Source of the DNA: Candidatus Wallbacteria bacterium
GTDB taxonomy: Bacteria; Muiribacteriota; UBA6191; JACPRK01
NCBI GenBank assembly: GCA_016213845.1
Contig: JACQZN010000014.1
Span: 1 to 64,000, forward strand
Length of the DNA stretch: 64,000 nt
Direction: 5' to 3'
A program made the position numbers and the translations under genes. Shown piece by piece: positions 16,840-25,431 of the stretch; positions within the stretch are counted from its first letter, which is position 1; each line of letters begins with the position of its first letter. A model generated the notes under the pieces. It did no database searches. It saw only the letters and a program-made list of their open reading frames with translations, and had not been told where the DNA came from.

Positions 16840-18155
16840 GACCGAGCTTCCGACGAACCCGCGACACAGGTATGGTGAGCGCCATCGCGCTCGCCACGAT
16901 GCTGCTTCTGGCGCTGATGGGGATGGTCGTCCACATGCTCGGCCGACAGACCTACTCCGAGCTGATGCGGATCGATGGCTTTCTGCGGGCCGTGGCCGTG
17001 GGGGAGGCCTGCCACGCCCGGCTTCTGGCCAGGCTGGAAAGCGTCCCCTGGGAGCAGCGCTGGTTCCGCGGCGATTCGGACGCGGGCAGCGACGACTGGA
17101 AGGACGGCACCTACGACTACCTGCTGGCCGACGGGCCAGGCCCGTTCGAGGCCGACCTGCTGGTGCGCTCGGTGGCGCTGCGGTCCCGGGTCGTTCTCTT
17201 CTGGCGGCTGAGGGCCGATCCCTTCACGCTGTCGCCCTACCGGCAGATTCAGACTCTCTTCTACATGCATGCGGACCCGGACACGCCGGTTTCGCTGGGC
17301 GGCCTCCAGACGCTGCGGCAACAGGTCGAATCGGCGCTGGCGGAGCGTGAAGCCAACCGGGAGTGGGCCGAGGAGATGGAGCGGCGCGCCGCCCCCGTCG
17401 ACGACGTCGCGCGGTTGGCCACGCTGCTCGGCATCGCAGCCGACCCGCCGATCCCCGACTTCATCCCGCCGGCCCAGCGCGGTCGGCCGCCGTCGCCGCT
17501 GGCCGCACGATCAGGGCCGTCGGCGACTCCGGCGTTGCCGGCGATTCCGTCGTTCCCGGCGCCTGCGGGCACACCCAATCCGCCGGCCCAGCCTCCGAAC
17601 GTGCAACAGCTGGCCGGCACCCGGGAGCGGATCCGCAGCCGGCGCGTGGCCCTCGGCACGCGCTTGAACGAGCTGAACGCCAGGCTGGGCTTTGCGGCCT
17701 TCGACCCGGCAAACCCGCAGGACTCCTCGGAGTTCACGCGCCTGGCCTATGAGTCGAAGCGCCAGCTGGCCGCGTGCGCGGCGGCCGCAGCCAGCCTGGG
17801 CCCCGACCCCGGGCTCGACTGCTCGCCGGGGCGGCTCGACAAGCTCAACGCATGCTGGACGGCGGTCGACGCGGCCCACATGACCTTCCGCCCCGAGGCG
17901 CAAGCCATCATGAACGAGATGTTCGTGGCGCTGGGCCGCTACGAGGAGCTGGAACGCGACATGGACGCCGCCGCCGAGCCCCCCGGCCCCAGCGCCTCAC
18001 AGGCTGAGGCCCTGGAGCGCCGCGCCGCCGACATCGACGCCCGCGCCGAAGAGCTGACGCGCATGTCCAAGGACCTGGAAGCCCGGATGACCAACACCTT
18101 CCGCGCCGCCGGCTGCTACGACCTCGGCCTCCCGACCGCCGCACCACAGAAGTGA
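16836..18155 (+). CDS. Membrane-anchored protein, third gene of the pseudopilin operon
   Basis: 439 residues. The start ATG overlaps the previous stop (ATGA). An N-terminal helix (TGMVSAIALATMLLLALMGM) resembles PilX/GspK-type starts, but lacks a clear G-F..E prepilin motif. The middle contains a Pro/Ala-rich linker (about 205-260). The C-terminal half is helical and has three cysteines (CAAAAAS, LDCSPG, NACW). Translational coupling and position suggest that it works with the two prepilin-like proteins. No family recognised. A large palindrome starts 16 bases after the stop. Confidence 0.65.
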   Translation: MRPSFRRTRDTGMVSAIALATMLLLALMGMVVHMLGRQTYSELMRIDGFLRAVAVGEACHARLLARLESVPWEQRWFRGDSDAGSDDWKDGTYDYLLADGPGPFEADLLVRSVALRSRVVLFWRLRADPFTLSPYRQIQTLFYMHADPDTPVSLGGLQTLRQQVESALAEREANREWAEEMERRAAPVDDVARLATLLGIAADPPIPDFIPPAQRGRPPSPLAARSGPSATPALPAIPSFPAPAGTPNPPAQPPNVQQLAGTRERIRSRRVALGTRLNELNARLGFAAFDPANPQDSSEFTRLAYESKRQLAACAAAAASLGPDPGLDCSPGRLDKLNACWTAVDAAHMTFRPEAQAIMNEMFVALGRYEELERDMDAAAEPPGPSASQAEALERRAADIDARAEELTRMSKDLEARMTNTFRAAGCYDLGLPTAAPQK

Positions 18156-18170
18156 AAACCGGGGACACAC

Positions 18171-18225
18171 AAAACCGGGGACACACGACCTATTTTAAAA
18201 AAATAGGTCGTGTGTCCCCGGTTTT
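18171..18225. repeat. Perfect 26-base palindrome (REPIN-like), type 1
   Basis: Arms at 18171-18196 and 18200-18225 are exact reverse complements separated by AAA. The arm begins AAAACCGGGGACACACGACC. A partial extra copy of the arm (AAAACCGGGGACACAC) lies at 18155-18170, and CCCCGG-rich fragments continue to about 18247. Sequences of this look are, in my memory, associated with RAYT-type (REP-associated tyrosine) transposases; none is encoded nearby. Confidence 0.9.
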
Positions 18226-18259
18226 CCCCGGTTTTTCCCGGTTCCGGTTTTTCGACGAC

Positions 18260-18319
18260 AAATAGGGGCCACTCGACTTGCCCCATTAAGAATGGGGGCA
18301 AGTCGAGTGGCCCCTATTT
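18260..18319. repeat. Near-perfect 28-base palindrome (REPIN-like), type 2
   Basis: Arms at 18260-18284 and 18295-18319 are exact complements, extended by ATT/AAT with one bulged G and a three-base loop. The arm begins AAATAGGGGCCACTCGACTT. Its sequence is unrelated to the palindrome 34 bases upstream, so two different families are stacked here. It may also end transcription of the pseudopilin operon. Confidence 0.9.
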
Positions 18320-18386
18320 CTCGAGGGGGGTTCTGCCGATAGAAGGTGCCAAGCGAAGTTTTTTGTCTAACAGAACTTCGTGAAGC

Positions 18387-18415
18387 TTGACATCTTTTGT
18401 CAGGTATGTGAAAAT
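18387..18415 (+). promoter_or_regulatory. Promoter of the SLH-porin gene
   Basis: TTGACA (18387-18392), 17-base spacer, GAAAAT (18410-18415). A small palindrome TGACA..TGTCA overlaps the -35 (18388-18402) and may be an operator. Together with the downstream terminator it frames the porin gene as a single transcription unit with a leader of about 260 bases. Confidence 0.55.
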
Positions 18416-18419
18416 TGCG

Positions 18420-18684
18420 GCCCTCGCGGTCGTGCGCAGGGACTGAAAGGTCCGTGCCCGCGCGGCATCGGGGTCACTCGGCAGATCCGAGACCGCCAGG
18501 AAAGGAGGTGTGAGGACCTAGCTACTGGCAGGAGGCCGAGGACAGTCAAACGGGTATCCACCCAATCACAGGTAAGTTTGTAAAACGACACTCACCACGG
18601 ACCGGGCGAGACGACTGCAAGGAAACAAGGACACTTGCGAGGGGTCTTCCGGGAAGTGGTCAACCACCCTACGGAGGGAAATTG
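18420..18684 (+). promoter_or_regulatory. Long structured 5' leader of the SLH-porin
   Basis: About 265 bases between the predicted promoter and ATG 18685, with no gene in it. It can form hairpins such as GGAC..GTCC (around 18440-18453), CTCGG..CCGAG (around 18478-18492) and GTGGT..ACCAC just before the ribosome binding site (around 18656-18667). A purine-rich AAAGGAGGTG occurs near 18500, far from the start. A regulatory or mRNA-stabilising role is inference. Confidence 0.4.
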
Positions 18685-20456
18685 ATGAGACTCGCTACTT
18701 TCGTTTTGGCTGCGTTCGTTCTGTCGATCGCGGCCCCCGCTTTCGCGGGCCCCTTCTCGGATGTGCCGTCGGGGCACTGGGCCTACAAGGCCATCGAGAA
18801 GGCCACCGAGACCGGTATTCTCCAGGGTTATGATGGCAAGTTCCACGGCAACAAGACCCTGAACCGCTACCAGATGGCGGTCGTCGTGGCTCGCATGCTC
18901 GATCGGATCGAGACCATGGGCCCGGGCAAGGTCAGCAAGAAGGACATCGAGAACCTCGAGGCACTGACCATCGAGTTCGCCGATGAGCTGGCACTTCTGA
19001 ACGTCAAGGTTTCGACCCTCGAGGACGGCTTTGCCGAGCTCAAGAAGGACGTCGACGGCCTCAAGAAGGACTTCGCGGGTGGCGGCGCCAAGGCCGGCAT
19101 CAGCGGGTTGTTCCAGGCTCGCTGGATCATGACGGACCGGGCGCGACCTTCGCCCCGGCCGCGACGCAGCCGCTCTCCCGCTACGCGGGTGGCGTTCCCT
19201 CGGGCGCCAATGCCGGCACGACCAACACGGTCGGCGGCCAGGGCCGCTCGCTGTTCAACATCGCGCAGACCTCGGTCGGCTTCGACCGGCACTTCGACGA
19301 TGACTTCTACTTCCACATGCAGCTCGACTTCGACGCTGATCAGGAGAGCGCGTTCGCCTCGGGCAACGGCGTCCAGATCAACGAGGCCTACGTTGACATG
19401 GAGAAGTGGCTGTTCGACGGCGACGTCCGGATGCGCGCCGGTACCTGGGCCCTCCCGTTCAACCGGGAGCGCAACCCGGAGATGGCCGAGTACCCGAACC
19501 AGCTGCGCTACGGCTTCCGGTCGCTGGACCTGACCATCAGCCCGGCCTTCTGGGATGCTAACTGGGAAGGCATCCGCTCTGTCGGCGCCGCTCTGTGGAA
19601 CGGCAAGGACAACGGCTTCCAGTGGCAGATTGCGGCCACGAACAACACGTCCTCCGGGTTCAACAGCGACGGCTCGCTGTTGGCCTGGAAGCAGGCTGCC
19701 CAGGGCGGCGCTGCGATGTTCGGCCGCTTCGGCGGCGCGTTCGGCGGGGCCGTCACGGGCGCTGCTGACGCTACCCAGCGCCAGGGCGCCGGCTTCGGCG
19801 CTTACGGCGACGCTCTGCGCTCCATCGACAACAGCTTCGCTGCTGCCGGGACGCAGGACGAGATGGGCTTCTACGGCTGGGCCGGCGACAAGTACGACGG
19901 CGGCTTCCGATGGGACGCCGGCTACTTCGAGAACGGCGGCAACATCAACCCCGGCGCCAGCGAGATTGGCAGCGCCTCCGAGTGGAGGGGCTTCCAGTTC
20001 AACGCGGGCTGGTGGGGTTGGGAGGACTGGGGCTTCATGGCTAGCTACTACAACTCGACGAGCGACAGCGCGAACATCGCTGGCGTCCCGACGGGTGCAG
20101 CTCGCAACATGATCCAGCTCGGCCTGTTCCCGGTCCTCGCGGCCGGCGCGGCCTACCCGGACCTCGACAGCACCAGCATGTCGATCCTCGCGAACTACAA
20201 GTTCAACGATGACAACAACGTCAGCGTTCGCTACGAGGACGTGAGCGACGAGTTCGGCCCCGCCGAGATCAACGCCACGATCTGGACGTTCGCCTGGAAC
20301 CACAAGGTCAGCAGCAACGGCCTGCTGCAGCTGGAGTACAGCACGCCCGAGAGCGACACGCTCCCGAGCAACGCTGCCGGCACCGCCGCTGGCGCCCGCA
20401 ACAGCGTGGACGTCTCCGACGACCTGGTCCAGCTCAACTACAAGGTCCGATTCTAA
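18685..20456 (+). pseudogene. SLH-domain porin, interrupted by a frameshift near 19137
   Basis: ATG 18685 (GGAGGG 7 bases upstream) opens a signal peptide (MRLATFVLAAFVLSIAAPAF), an S-layer homology domain (FSDVPSGHWAYKAIEKATET at about 24-43, NRYQMAVVVARMLDRIE), a helical coiled-coil segment (about 85-135) and the start of a beta-barrel (GLFQARWIMTD). The reading frame then shifts by -1 at about 19137, and the barrel continues in the other frame (GPGATFAPAA, later GFDRHFDDDFYFHMQLDFDA) to the stop at 20454-20456, ending with a typical terminal aromatic (NYKVRF). Rejoined, the protein has about 590 residues. SLH-porins span the outer membrane and bind the cell wall through the SLH domain. There is no slippery heptamer, so a sequencing/assembly indel or a genuine mutation is likelier than programmed frameshifting. 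Confidence 0.82.
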
Positions 20457-20491
20457 TCGGCCTCGTCAGTTAGGCTAATCCGGTAAGTCCG

Positions 20492-20525
20492 CCCCCGGCT
20501 CCGCAAGGAGCCGGGGGTTTTCTTT
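20492..20525 (+). terminator. Intrinsic terminator after the SLH-porin
   Basis: CCCCCGGCTCC (20492-20502) pairs perfectly with GGAGCCGGGGG (20507-20517) around the tetraloop GCAA, followed by TTTTCTTT. A textbook Rho-independent terminator. It shows that this genome likes GCAA loops in terminators too. Confidence 0.92.
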
Positions 20526-20586
20526 GCTATCATGGACTTCCCTCCCGCACGCAGGACACGGGAGAGGCCGGGAGGCTGAGCAGATC

Positions 20587-22386
20587 GTGACGCGCAAATC
20601 GATGATCCGGATTGCAAACGCGGGCGGGTACTGGGGCGACGACCTCTCTGCCATCGAGCGGCAGCTTCGCGGGGGGCCGGTCGACTACGTCACGATCGAC
20701 TTCCTGGCCGAGATCACGATGAGCATCATGCAGAAGCAGCGCTCCCGCGACCCCAAGGCCGGCTACGCGCGCGACTTCGTCGAGGTGATCTCGCCGCTTC
20801 TGCCCCTGATCGCCGAGCGCGGCGTCAAGCTCGTCACCAACGCCGGCGGCGTCAACCCCCGCGGGTGCGCCGAGGCGCTGCTGGCAGCAGCAAAGAAGCA
20901 GGGTGTGGATCTGAAAGTCGGCGTAGTGCTCGGAGACGATCTCGTCGGGCGTCTCGACGAGCTCGAAGCCGCCGGCGTGCGGCTCGACAACATGGAGACC
21001 GGCGAACCCTACTCGGCCATCAAGGGGCGCGTCGCCAGCGCCAACGTTTACTTCGGCGCCTGGCCCATCGCCCAGGCGCTCGACCGCGGCGCCCAGATCG
21101 TCATCACCGGCCGCGCCACCGACACAGGCATCACGCTCGCCCCGATGATCCACGAGTTCGGCTGGAAGCCCGACGAGCTCGACAAGCTCGCCTCCGGTAT
21201 CATCGCCGGCCACATCATCGAGTGCGGCGCCCAGGCCACCGGAGGCAACTTCACGGACTGGTGGAAGGTGAAGTCCTTCGTCAACATCGGCTACCCCATC
21301 GTCGAAGTGAGCTCCGACGGCTCCTTCGTGGTCACCAAACACCCCGGCACCGGCGGCCTCGTCAACGTCGAGACCGTCTCCGAGCAGCTCGTCTACGAAA
21401 TGGGCGACCCGAAGGAGTATTTGACTCCCGATGTCTCGGCCGACTTCACCACGGCCCGGCTCGCCCCGGACGGCCCCGACCGCGTCCGCGTCAGCGGCAT
21501 CCAGGGCCGCCCGCCCCCGAGGACCTTGAAGGTGAGCATGTCGTACGTCGACGGTTTCAAGGTCAGCGGCTCGATCATCCTCTGCGGCCCCGAGGCGATC
21601 CCGAAGGCCGAGGCGTTCTCGCAGCTCTTCTGGGAGCGCTTCGCCGCCCCGCTCGAGGACCGCCAGACAGAGCTGGTCGGGTACAACTCCTGCCATTGGC
21701 ACCTGGCCGCTCCGGGCGATCCGAACGAGGTCTACCTGCGCCTCTCCGGCCGCGATCACGACAAGGCAAAACTCGAGGCCTTCTCGCGCCTGATCCCGTC
21801 CCTCATTCTCTCGGGCCCTCCCGGAGTAGCCGCGACCGGCGGCCGGCCCCAGGTTCAGGAGGTCGTCGCCTACTGGCCGGCGCTGCTCGAGCGCGACCGC
21901 TGCCAGGCCATCGTCGAGGTGACCGGCAGCGAGGCCCACACGATGGCCTGGCCGCCCATTCCGGCACCCGCCTCGCGGCCCGAGACGCCCGGCCCGTCCT
22001 TCGAGATGCCGCCCCTGGCCGGCAAGAAGCGCGGTGTGGTCCTGTCAGCGCTGGCCCACGGACGCTCCGGCGACAAGGGCGACACCTCCAACATCGGCAT
22101 CATCGCCCGTTCCGACGCAGCCTTCGCCTGGCTGCGCGAGCACCTGACCGCGGAACGCGTGAAACAGTTCTTCGGCGAGCTCTGCAAGGGTAGAGTCGTG
22201 CGCCACGAGGTCCCCAACCTGCGCGCCTTGAACTTCCTCTTGCACGACTCCCTGGGTGGCGGCGGCACCGTCTCGCTGCGCATCGACCCCCAAGGCAAGA
22301 CCCTCTCCCACGCGCTTCTGGCCATGGAGATGAAGGTCGACGAGTCGATCCTGGCGACCGTCTCGACCGCCCCCGCCCGGCGCTGA
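20587..22386 (+). CDS. AtuA-like protein (DUF1446 family)
   Basis: 599 residues. The N-terminus (MIRIANAGGYWGDD after a short MTRKS lead) and segments such as YVTIDFLAEITM, KLVTNAGGVNP and GRATDTGITLAPMIHEFGW match the acyclic terpene utilisation AtuA/DUF1446 family, including the C-terminal extension (about 490-600) found in longer members. AtuA is needed for citronellol/geraniol breakdown in Pseudomonas; its reaction is not settled. GTG 20587 was chosen because it gives the N-terminus seen in relatives and has GGGAGG upstream (11 bases); ATG 20602 is the alternative. Next come an enoyl-CoA hydratase and carboxylase subunits, as in atu/liu clusters. Confidence 0.85.
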   Translation: MTRKSMIRIANAGGYWGDDLSAIERQLRGGPVDYVTIDFLAEITMSIMQKQRSRDPKAGYARDFVEVISPLLPLIAERGVKLVTNAGGVNPRGCAEALLAAAKKQGVDLKVGVVLGDDLVGRLDELEAAGVRLDNMETGEPYSAIKGRVASANVYFGAWPIAQALDRGAQIVITGRATDTGITLAPMIHEFGWKPDELDKLASGIIAGHIIECGAQATGGNFTDWWKVKSFVNIGYPIVEVSSDGSFVVTKHPGTGGLVNVETVSEQLVYEMGDPKEYLTPDVSADFTTARLAPDGPDRVRVSGIQGRPPPRTLKVSMSYVDGFKVSGSIILCGPEAIPKAEAFSQLFWERFAAPLEDRQTELVGYNSCHWHLAAPGDPNEVYLRLSGRDHDKAKLEAFSRLIPSLILSGPPGVAATGGRPQVQEVVAYWPALLERDRCQAIVEVTGSEAHTMAWPPIPAPASRPETPGPSFEMPPLAGKKRGVVLSALAHGRSGDKGDTSNIGIIARSDAAFAWLREHLTAERVKQFFGELCKGRVVRHEVPNLRALNFLLHDSLGGGGTVSLRIDPQGKTLSHALLAMEMKVDESILATVSTAPARR

Positions 22387-22503
22387 CCCCGTCGCGGCCA
22401 CCTCGACGGCTAGCCGTTCGGGAAATCTCGGCCGGCCGGACGAAAATTCGCTTGCGCCACGGCTTCCAGCCGTCAATCATGTGGGCGCGAGGTCGAACAC
22501 GGA

Positions 22504-23301
22504 ATGAGCCGAACTCTGACATTCAGCCACTGGCTTTACGAGGAGCGCCATAGCGCCGCTTTCCTCACTCTCAATCGTCCCCAGATCCACAACGCGATGG
22601 ACGACACCACGGTCATCGAGGCGATGGCCGCCCTGAACGAGGCCGAGGAGAGCGATCGCGTTCGCACCGTCGTGATAAGCGGCGCCGGCGAAAGCTTCTG
22701 CGCAGGCGCCGACATCAACTGGATGAAGCGCGTCCGCAACTTCACCAAGCTCGAGAACATCCGTGACGCCGAGGCGCTCTGCGAGATGTTCTATCGCATC
22801 TACACCTTCCGCAAGCCGGTGGTCGCCGCCGTCCAGGGCGCCGCCCGCGGGGGCGGCACGGGTCTCTTGGCCGCCTGCGACGTGGTCATCGCATCGAGCA
22901 ACGCCACGTTCGCCTTCTCGGAAGTGAAGCTGGGGCTGGTGCCGGCCGTCATCTCCCCGTACCTGGTGCGGCGCCTGGGCGAGGGACCCTGCCGCTACTA
23001 CATCCTCACGGGCCGCAAGTTCGACGCCACCGAGGCGCTGCGGCTGGGGCTGGTGGACGCCGTGGTCCCGCCCGACGAGCTGGAGGATGCCGTCGTCGAC
23101 CACGTCAGGGAACTGGTCGCCAACGGCCCCGAGGCGATGGCGACCGCCAAGGAGCTGATCCGAGCCGTCGGCCGGACCACGCCCGAGGAAGCCAAGGTCA
23201 CCACCTCGCGAATGCTCGCCCGGGTGCGGGCGGAGGAAGAGGCCGTCGAAGGATTCTCGGCGTTCCTGGAGAAGCGCAAGCCCAAGTGGGCAGGCAAGTG
23301 A
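22504..23301 (+). CDS. Enoyl-CoA hydratase, methylglutaconyl-CoA (LiuC/AtuE) type
   Basis: 265 residues, usual crotonase length. Conserved LNRPQIHNAMDD, oxyanion-hole stretch SGAGESFCAGADI, GAARGGGTGLLAACD and SEVKLGLVPAVISPYLVRRL. The GGG-T/V-G-L pattern with a retained Glu in SEVKLG resembles LiuC/AtuE-type hydratases, where the first catalytic Glu of classic crotonase is replaced. In the pathway it hydrates 3-methylglutaconyl-CoA to HMG-CoA (or the isohexenyl analogue), directly after the carboxylase. Its last bases overlap the biotin carboxylase start (GTGA), so the genes are translationally coupled. Confidence 0.88.
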   Translation: MSRTLTFSHWLYEERHSAAFLTLNRPQIHNAMDDTTVIEAMAALNEAEESDRVRTVVISGAGESFCAGADINWMKRVRNFTKLENIRDAEALCEMFYRIYTFRKPVVAAVQGAARGGGTGLLAACDVVIASSNATFAFSEVKLGLVPAVISPYLVRRLGEGPCRYYILTGRKFDATEALRLGLVDAVVPPDELEDAVVDHVRELVANGPEAMATAKELIRAVGRTTPEEAKVTTSRMLARVRAEEEAVEGFSAFLEKRKPKWAGK

Positions 23302-24815
23302 GCCTCTTCCGCAAGGTCCTCATCGCCAACCGCGGCGAGATCGCCGTAAGACTGCTGCGAGGCTGCCGCGAGATGGGCATCCCGGTCGTCGCCATCCACT
23401 CGGAGGCCGACGAGACTGCGTTGCACGTGCAGCTGGCCGACGAGTCCGTCTGCATCGGACCCGCCGAGCCGCGCGTCAGCTACCTCGACATCGAACGGGT
23501 CGTGCGCGCCGCGCGCGATACGGACTGCGACGCCGTCCACCCGGGCTACGGGTTCCTCTCTGAGAACCCGGAGTTCGCGCGGGCGTGCGAGGAAGCCGGC
23601 CTCGTCTTCATCGGCCCGCCGTCAGGCGTCATCCGCCAGCTCGGCGACAAGACGGCCGCGCGGGCGCTCATGAAATCCGCGGGGGTCCCGGTTCTGCCGG
23701 GCACGGAGCCCGTCGCCGGCTGGGTCGAGGAGCTGGCGAACAAGGCACGGGAAATCGGCTATCCGATCCTGGTCAAGGCCGCGGCCGGGGGCGGCGGCAA
23801 GGGGATGCGCATCGTTGGGGACGCGTCCACGCTGCAGGCCTCGGTGGAGGCCAGCTCCCGGGAGGCCGCCGGCGCTTTCGGAGACGGGCGCGTCTTCCTG
23901 GAGAAGCTGCTCGAGCGTCCTCGGCACGTGGAGTTCCAGATCCTGGCCGACGGTCACGGCCACACCGTCCATCTCTTCGAGCGCGAGTGCTCTATCCAGC
24001 GCCGCCATCAGAAGATCCTGGAAGAGGCACCGTGCCCTGTTCTCGACGAGGAGCTGCGCGCCCGCATGGGGAAGGCTGCCGTCGACGCGGCGCGCGCCGC
24101 CGGCTACGTCAACGCCGGCACCGTGGAGTTCCTGCTGTCCCAGGATCGGCAGTTCTACTTCCTGGAGGTCAACACCCGGCTTCAGGTGGAGCACCCGATC
24201 ACCGAGATGGTCACCGGGCTGGACCTGGTGCAGTTGCAGGTCGCGATAGCGGCGGGAAAGCCGTTGCCCTTCGAGCAGAGCCAGCTCGAGTTGCGCGGCC
24301 ACGCGATGGAGTGCCGCATCTATGCGGAGGACCCGACCAGCGGGTTCCTGCCGTCGACCGGGCTGGTGCTGGGTTTGGCCGAGCCGGCCGGGCCCGGAGT
24401 GCGGGTCGATTCGGGAATCCACGAAGGGTCGGAGGTGACGATCCACTACGACCCGATGCTGGCCAAGCTGACCGTTTCGGCGCCCGACCGGGAGACCTGC
24501 CGCAAGAGGCTGGTGGCGGCGCTGCGCGAGTACCGGGTGCTGGGCGTGACGACAAACGTGCCATACATGATCGCCGTCGCGTCGCACCCCGAGTTTGCTT
24601 CCGGCAACACGCATACGGGGTTTCTGGGCGAGCACCTGGTGGACGTGGAGCGGCCCCGGCAGCATCGAGATGCGGCTGCCGTGGCAGCGGCGCTGGCACT
24701 GAGCCTGGCACCGCGCGCGGCTGCGGGTGGTTCCCAGGGCTCGGAGCCGGGCGTAGAGTCGAGCCCTTGGCAGGAGCTGGGGCAGTGGCGTCTGTCGGAG
24801 AGACGCTCGCCATGA
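23298..24815 (+). CDS. Biotin carboxylase subunit of acyl-CoA carboxylase
   Basis: 505 residues. Complete biotin carboxylase: FRKVLIANRGEIAVRLLRGC at the N-terminus, HPGYGFLSEN, the ATP-grasp loop AAAGGGGKGM, the signature ECSIQRRHQKILEEAP and the active-site stretch EVNTRLQVEHPITEM. It carboxylates the biotin of the carrier protein using ATP and bicarbonate. GTG 23298 overlaps the previous stop; no earlier sensible start exists. The C-terminal 50 residues after the BC fold are Ala-rich and probably a linker. In most methylcrotonyl-CoA carboxylases this and the biotin carrier are one polypeptide; here they are two genes with an ATGA overlap. Confidence 0.93.
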   Translation: MSLFRKVLIANRGEIAVRLLRGCREMGIPVVAIHSEADETALHVQLADESVCIGPAEPRVSYLDIERVVRAARDTDCDAVHPGYGFLSENPEFARACEEAGLVFIGPPSGVIRQLGDKTAARALMKSAGVPVLPGTEPVAGWVEELANKAREIGYPILVKAAAGGGGKGMRIVGDASTLQASVEASSREAAGAFGDGRVFLEKLLERPRHVEFQILADGHGHTVHLFERECSIQRRHQKILEEAPCPVLDEELRARMGKAAVDAARAAGYVNAGTVEFLLSQDRQFYFLEVNTRLQVEHPITEMVTGLDLVQLQVAIAAGKPLPFEQSQLELRGHAMECRIYAEDPTSGFLPSTGLVLGLAEPAGPGVRVDSGIHEGSEVTIHYDPMLAKLTVSAPDRETCRKRLVAALREYRVLGVTTNVPYMIAVASHPEFASGNTHTGFLGEHLVDVERPRQHRDAAAVAAALALSLAPRAAAGGSQGSEPGVESSPWQELGQWRLSERRSP

Positions 24816-25303
24816 ACGTCGCGCTCGAGCTGGACGGGGAAGTCGTGTCGGTGGAGCTGACGGCCGAGTCGCCGGGCTCCTGGCGGGCGCGCGTGGGGGA
24901 GCGCGAGCTGAACGTCCGGGTGCTGCACCTCACACCGGTATACGCGGTCCTCTGCATCGACGGCCGCACCGTGCGGGCGCAGCTGGCGTCGGCGCGGGGA
25001 GAGCAGCACGTGGCGATGGGCGGAGAGTCCTACGCGTTCCGGACGGTCACCGCACGGTCCCGGTCGAGAGCCGCCGCCGCGCACCCCGGCGAGGCACGGG
25101 TCACGTCTCCCATGCCCGGCAAGGTGATCCGCGTGCTGGTCGAAGACGGCCAGGACGTGACCGCCGGCCAGGGTCTTCTCATCCTCGAAGCGATGAAGAT
25201 GGAGAACGAGATCCGAGCGCCCGTCGCCGGCAAGGTGAAGCGCGTCCACGTGCAAGCCGCCCAGATGGTGATGCCCGCCGAGCTCCTGGTCGAGATAGGG
25301 TGA
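24812..25303 (+). CDS. Biotin carrier protein of acyl-CoA carboxylase
   Basis: 163 residues. C-terminal biotinyl domain (about 95-163) with VTSPMPGKVIRVLVEDGQDV and the biotinylation motif E-A-M-K129-M-E-N. The first 90 residues look like the BT (biotin carboxylase-carboxyltransferase connecting) domain of MccA/PccA-type subunits, so this gene corresponds to the C-terminal third of a usual alpha subunit. The start overlaps the previous stop as ATGA. It carries CO2 between the biotin carboxylase and the carboxyltransferase, probably the product of the gene at 3203. A heptad repeat element follows the stop. Confidence 0.92.
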   Translation: MNVALELDGEVVSVELTAESPGSWRARVGERELNVRVLHLTPVYAVLCIDGRTVRAQLASARGEQHVAMGGESYAFRTVTARSRSRAAAAHPGEARVTSPMPGKVIRVLVEDGQDVTAGQGLLILEAMKMENEIRAPVAGKVKRVHVQAAQMVMPAELLVEIG

Positions 25304-25313
25304 TGTGGCAGGC

Positions 25314-25425
25314 TTGAGGAGTGAGGCTTGAGGCTTGAGGAGTGAGGAGTGAGGGGTGAGGGGTGAGAAATGAGAAGTGAGACTCGGGACTCAGCCTTTC
25401 TCCTGACTCCTCAAGCCTCAAGCCT
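25314..25425. repeat. Heptad-repeat inverted element, copy C
   Basis: Ten consecutive 7-base units of the form (T/G)TGAGG(N) or close variants run from 25314 to 25383. A 20-base stretch at 25324-25343 (AGGCTTGAGGCTTGAGGAGT) is the exact reverse complement of 25406-25425. It lies between convergent genes and could act as a terminator for both. Unit sequence differs from copies A and B, and their shared centre is missing. Confidence 0.82.
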
Positions 25426-25431
25426 TCGTCT

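Noticed and set aside
19120-19150. Programmed -1 frameshifting in the porin
   Set aside because: There is no X-XXY-YYZ slippery heptamer, no pseudoknot or SD-like stimulator at the right distance, and no known case in SLH-porins. An indel is simpler.
25314-25425. CRISPR array
   Set aside because: The repeat period is only 7 bases, there are no spacers of constant length and no cas genes.
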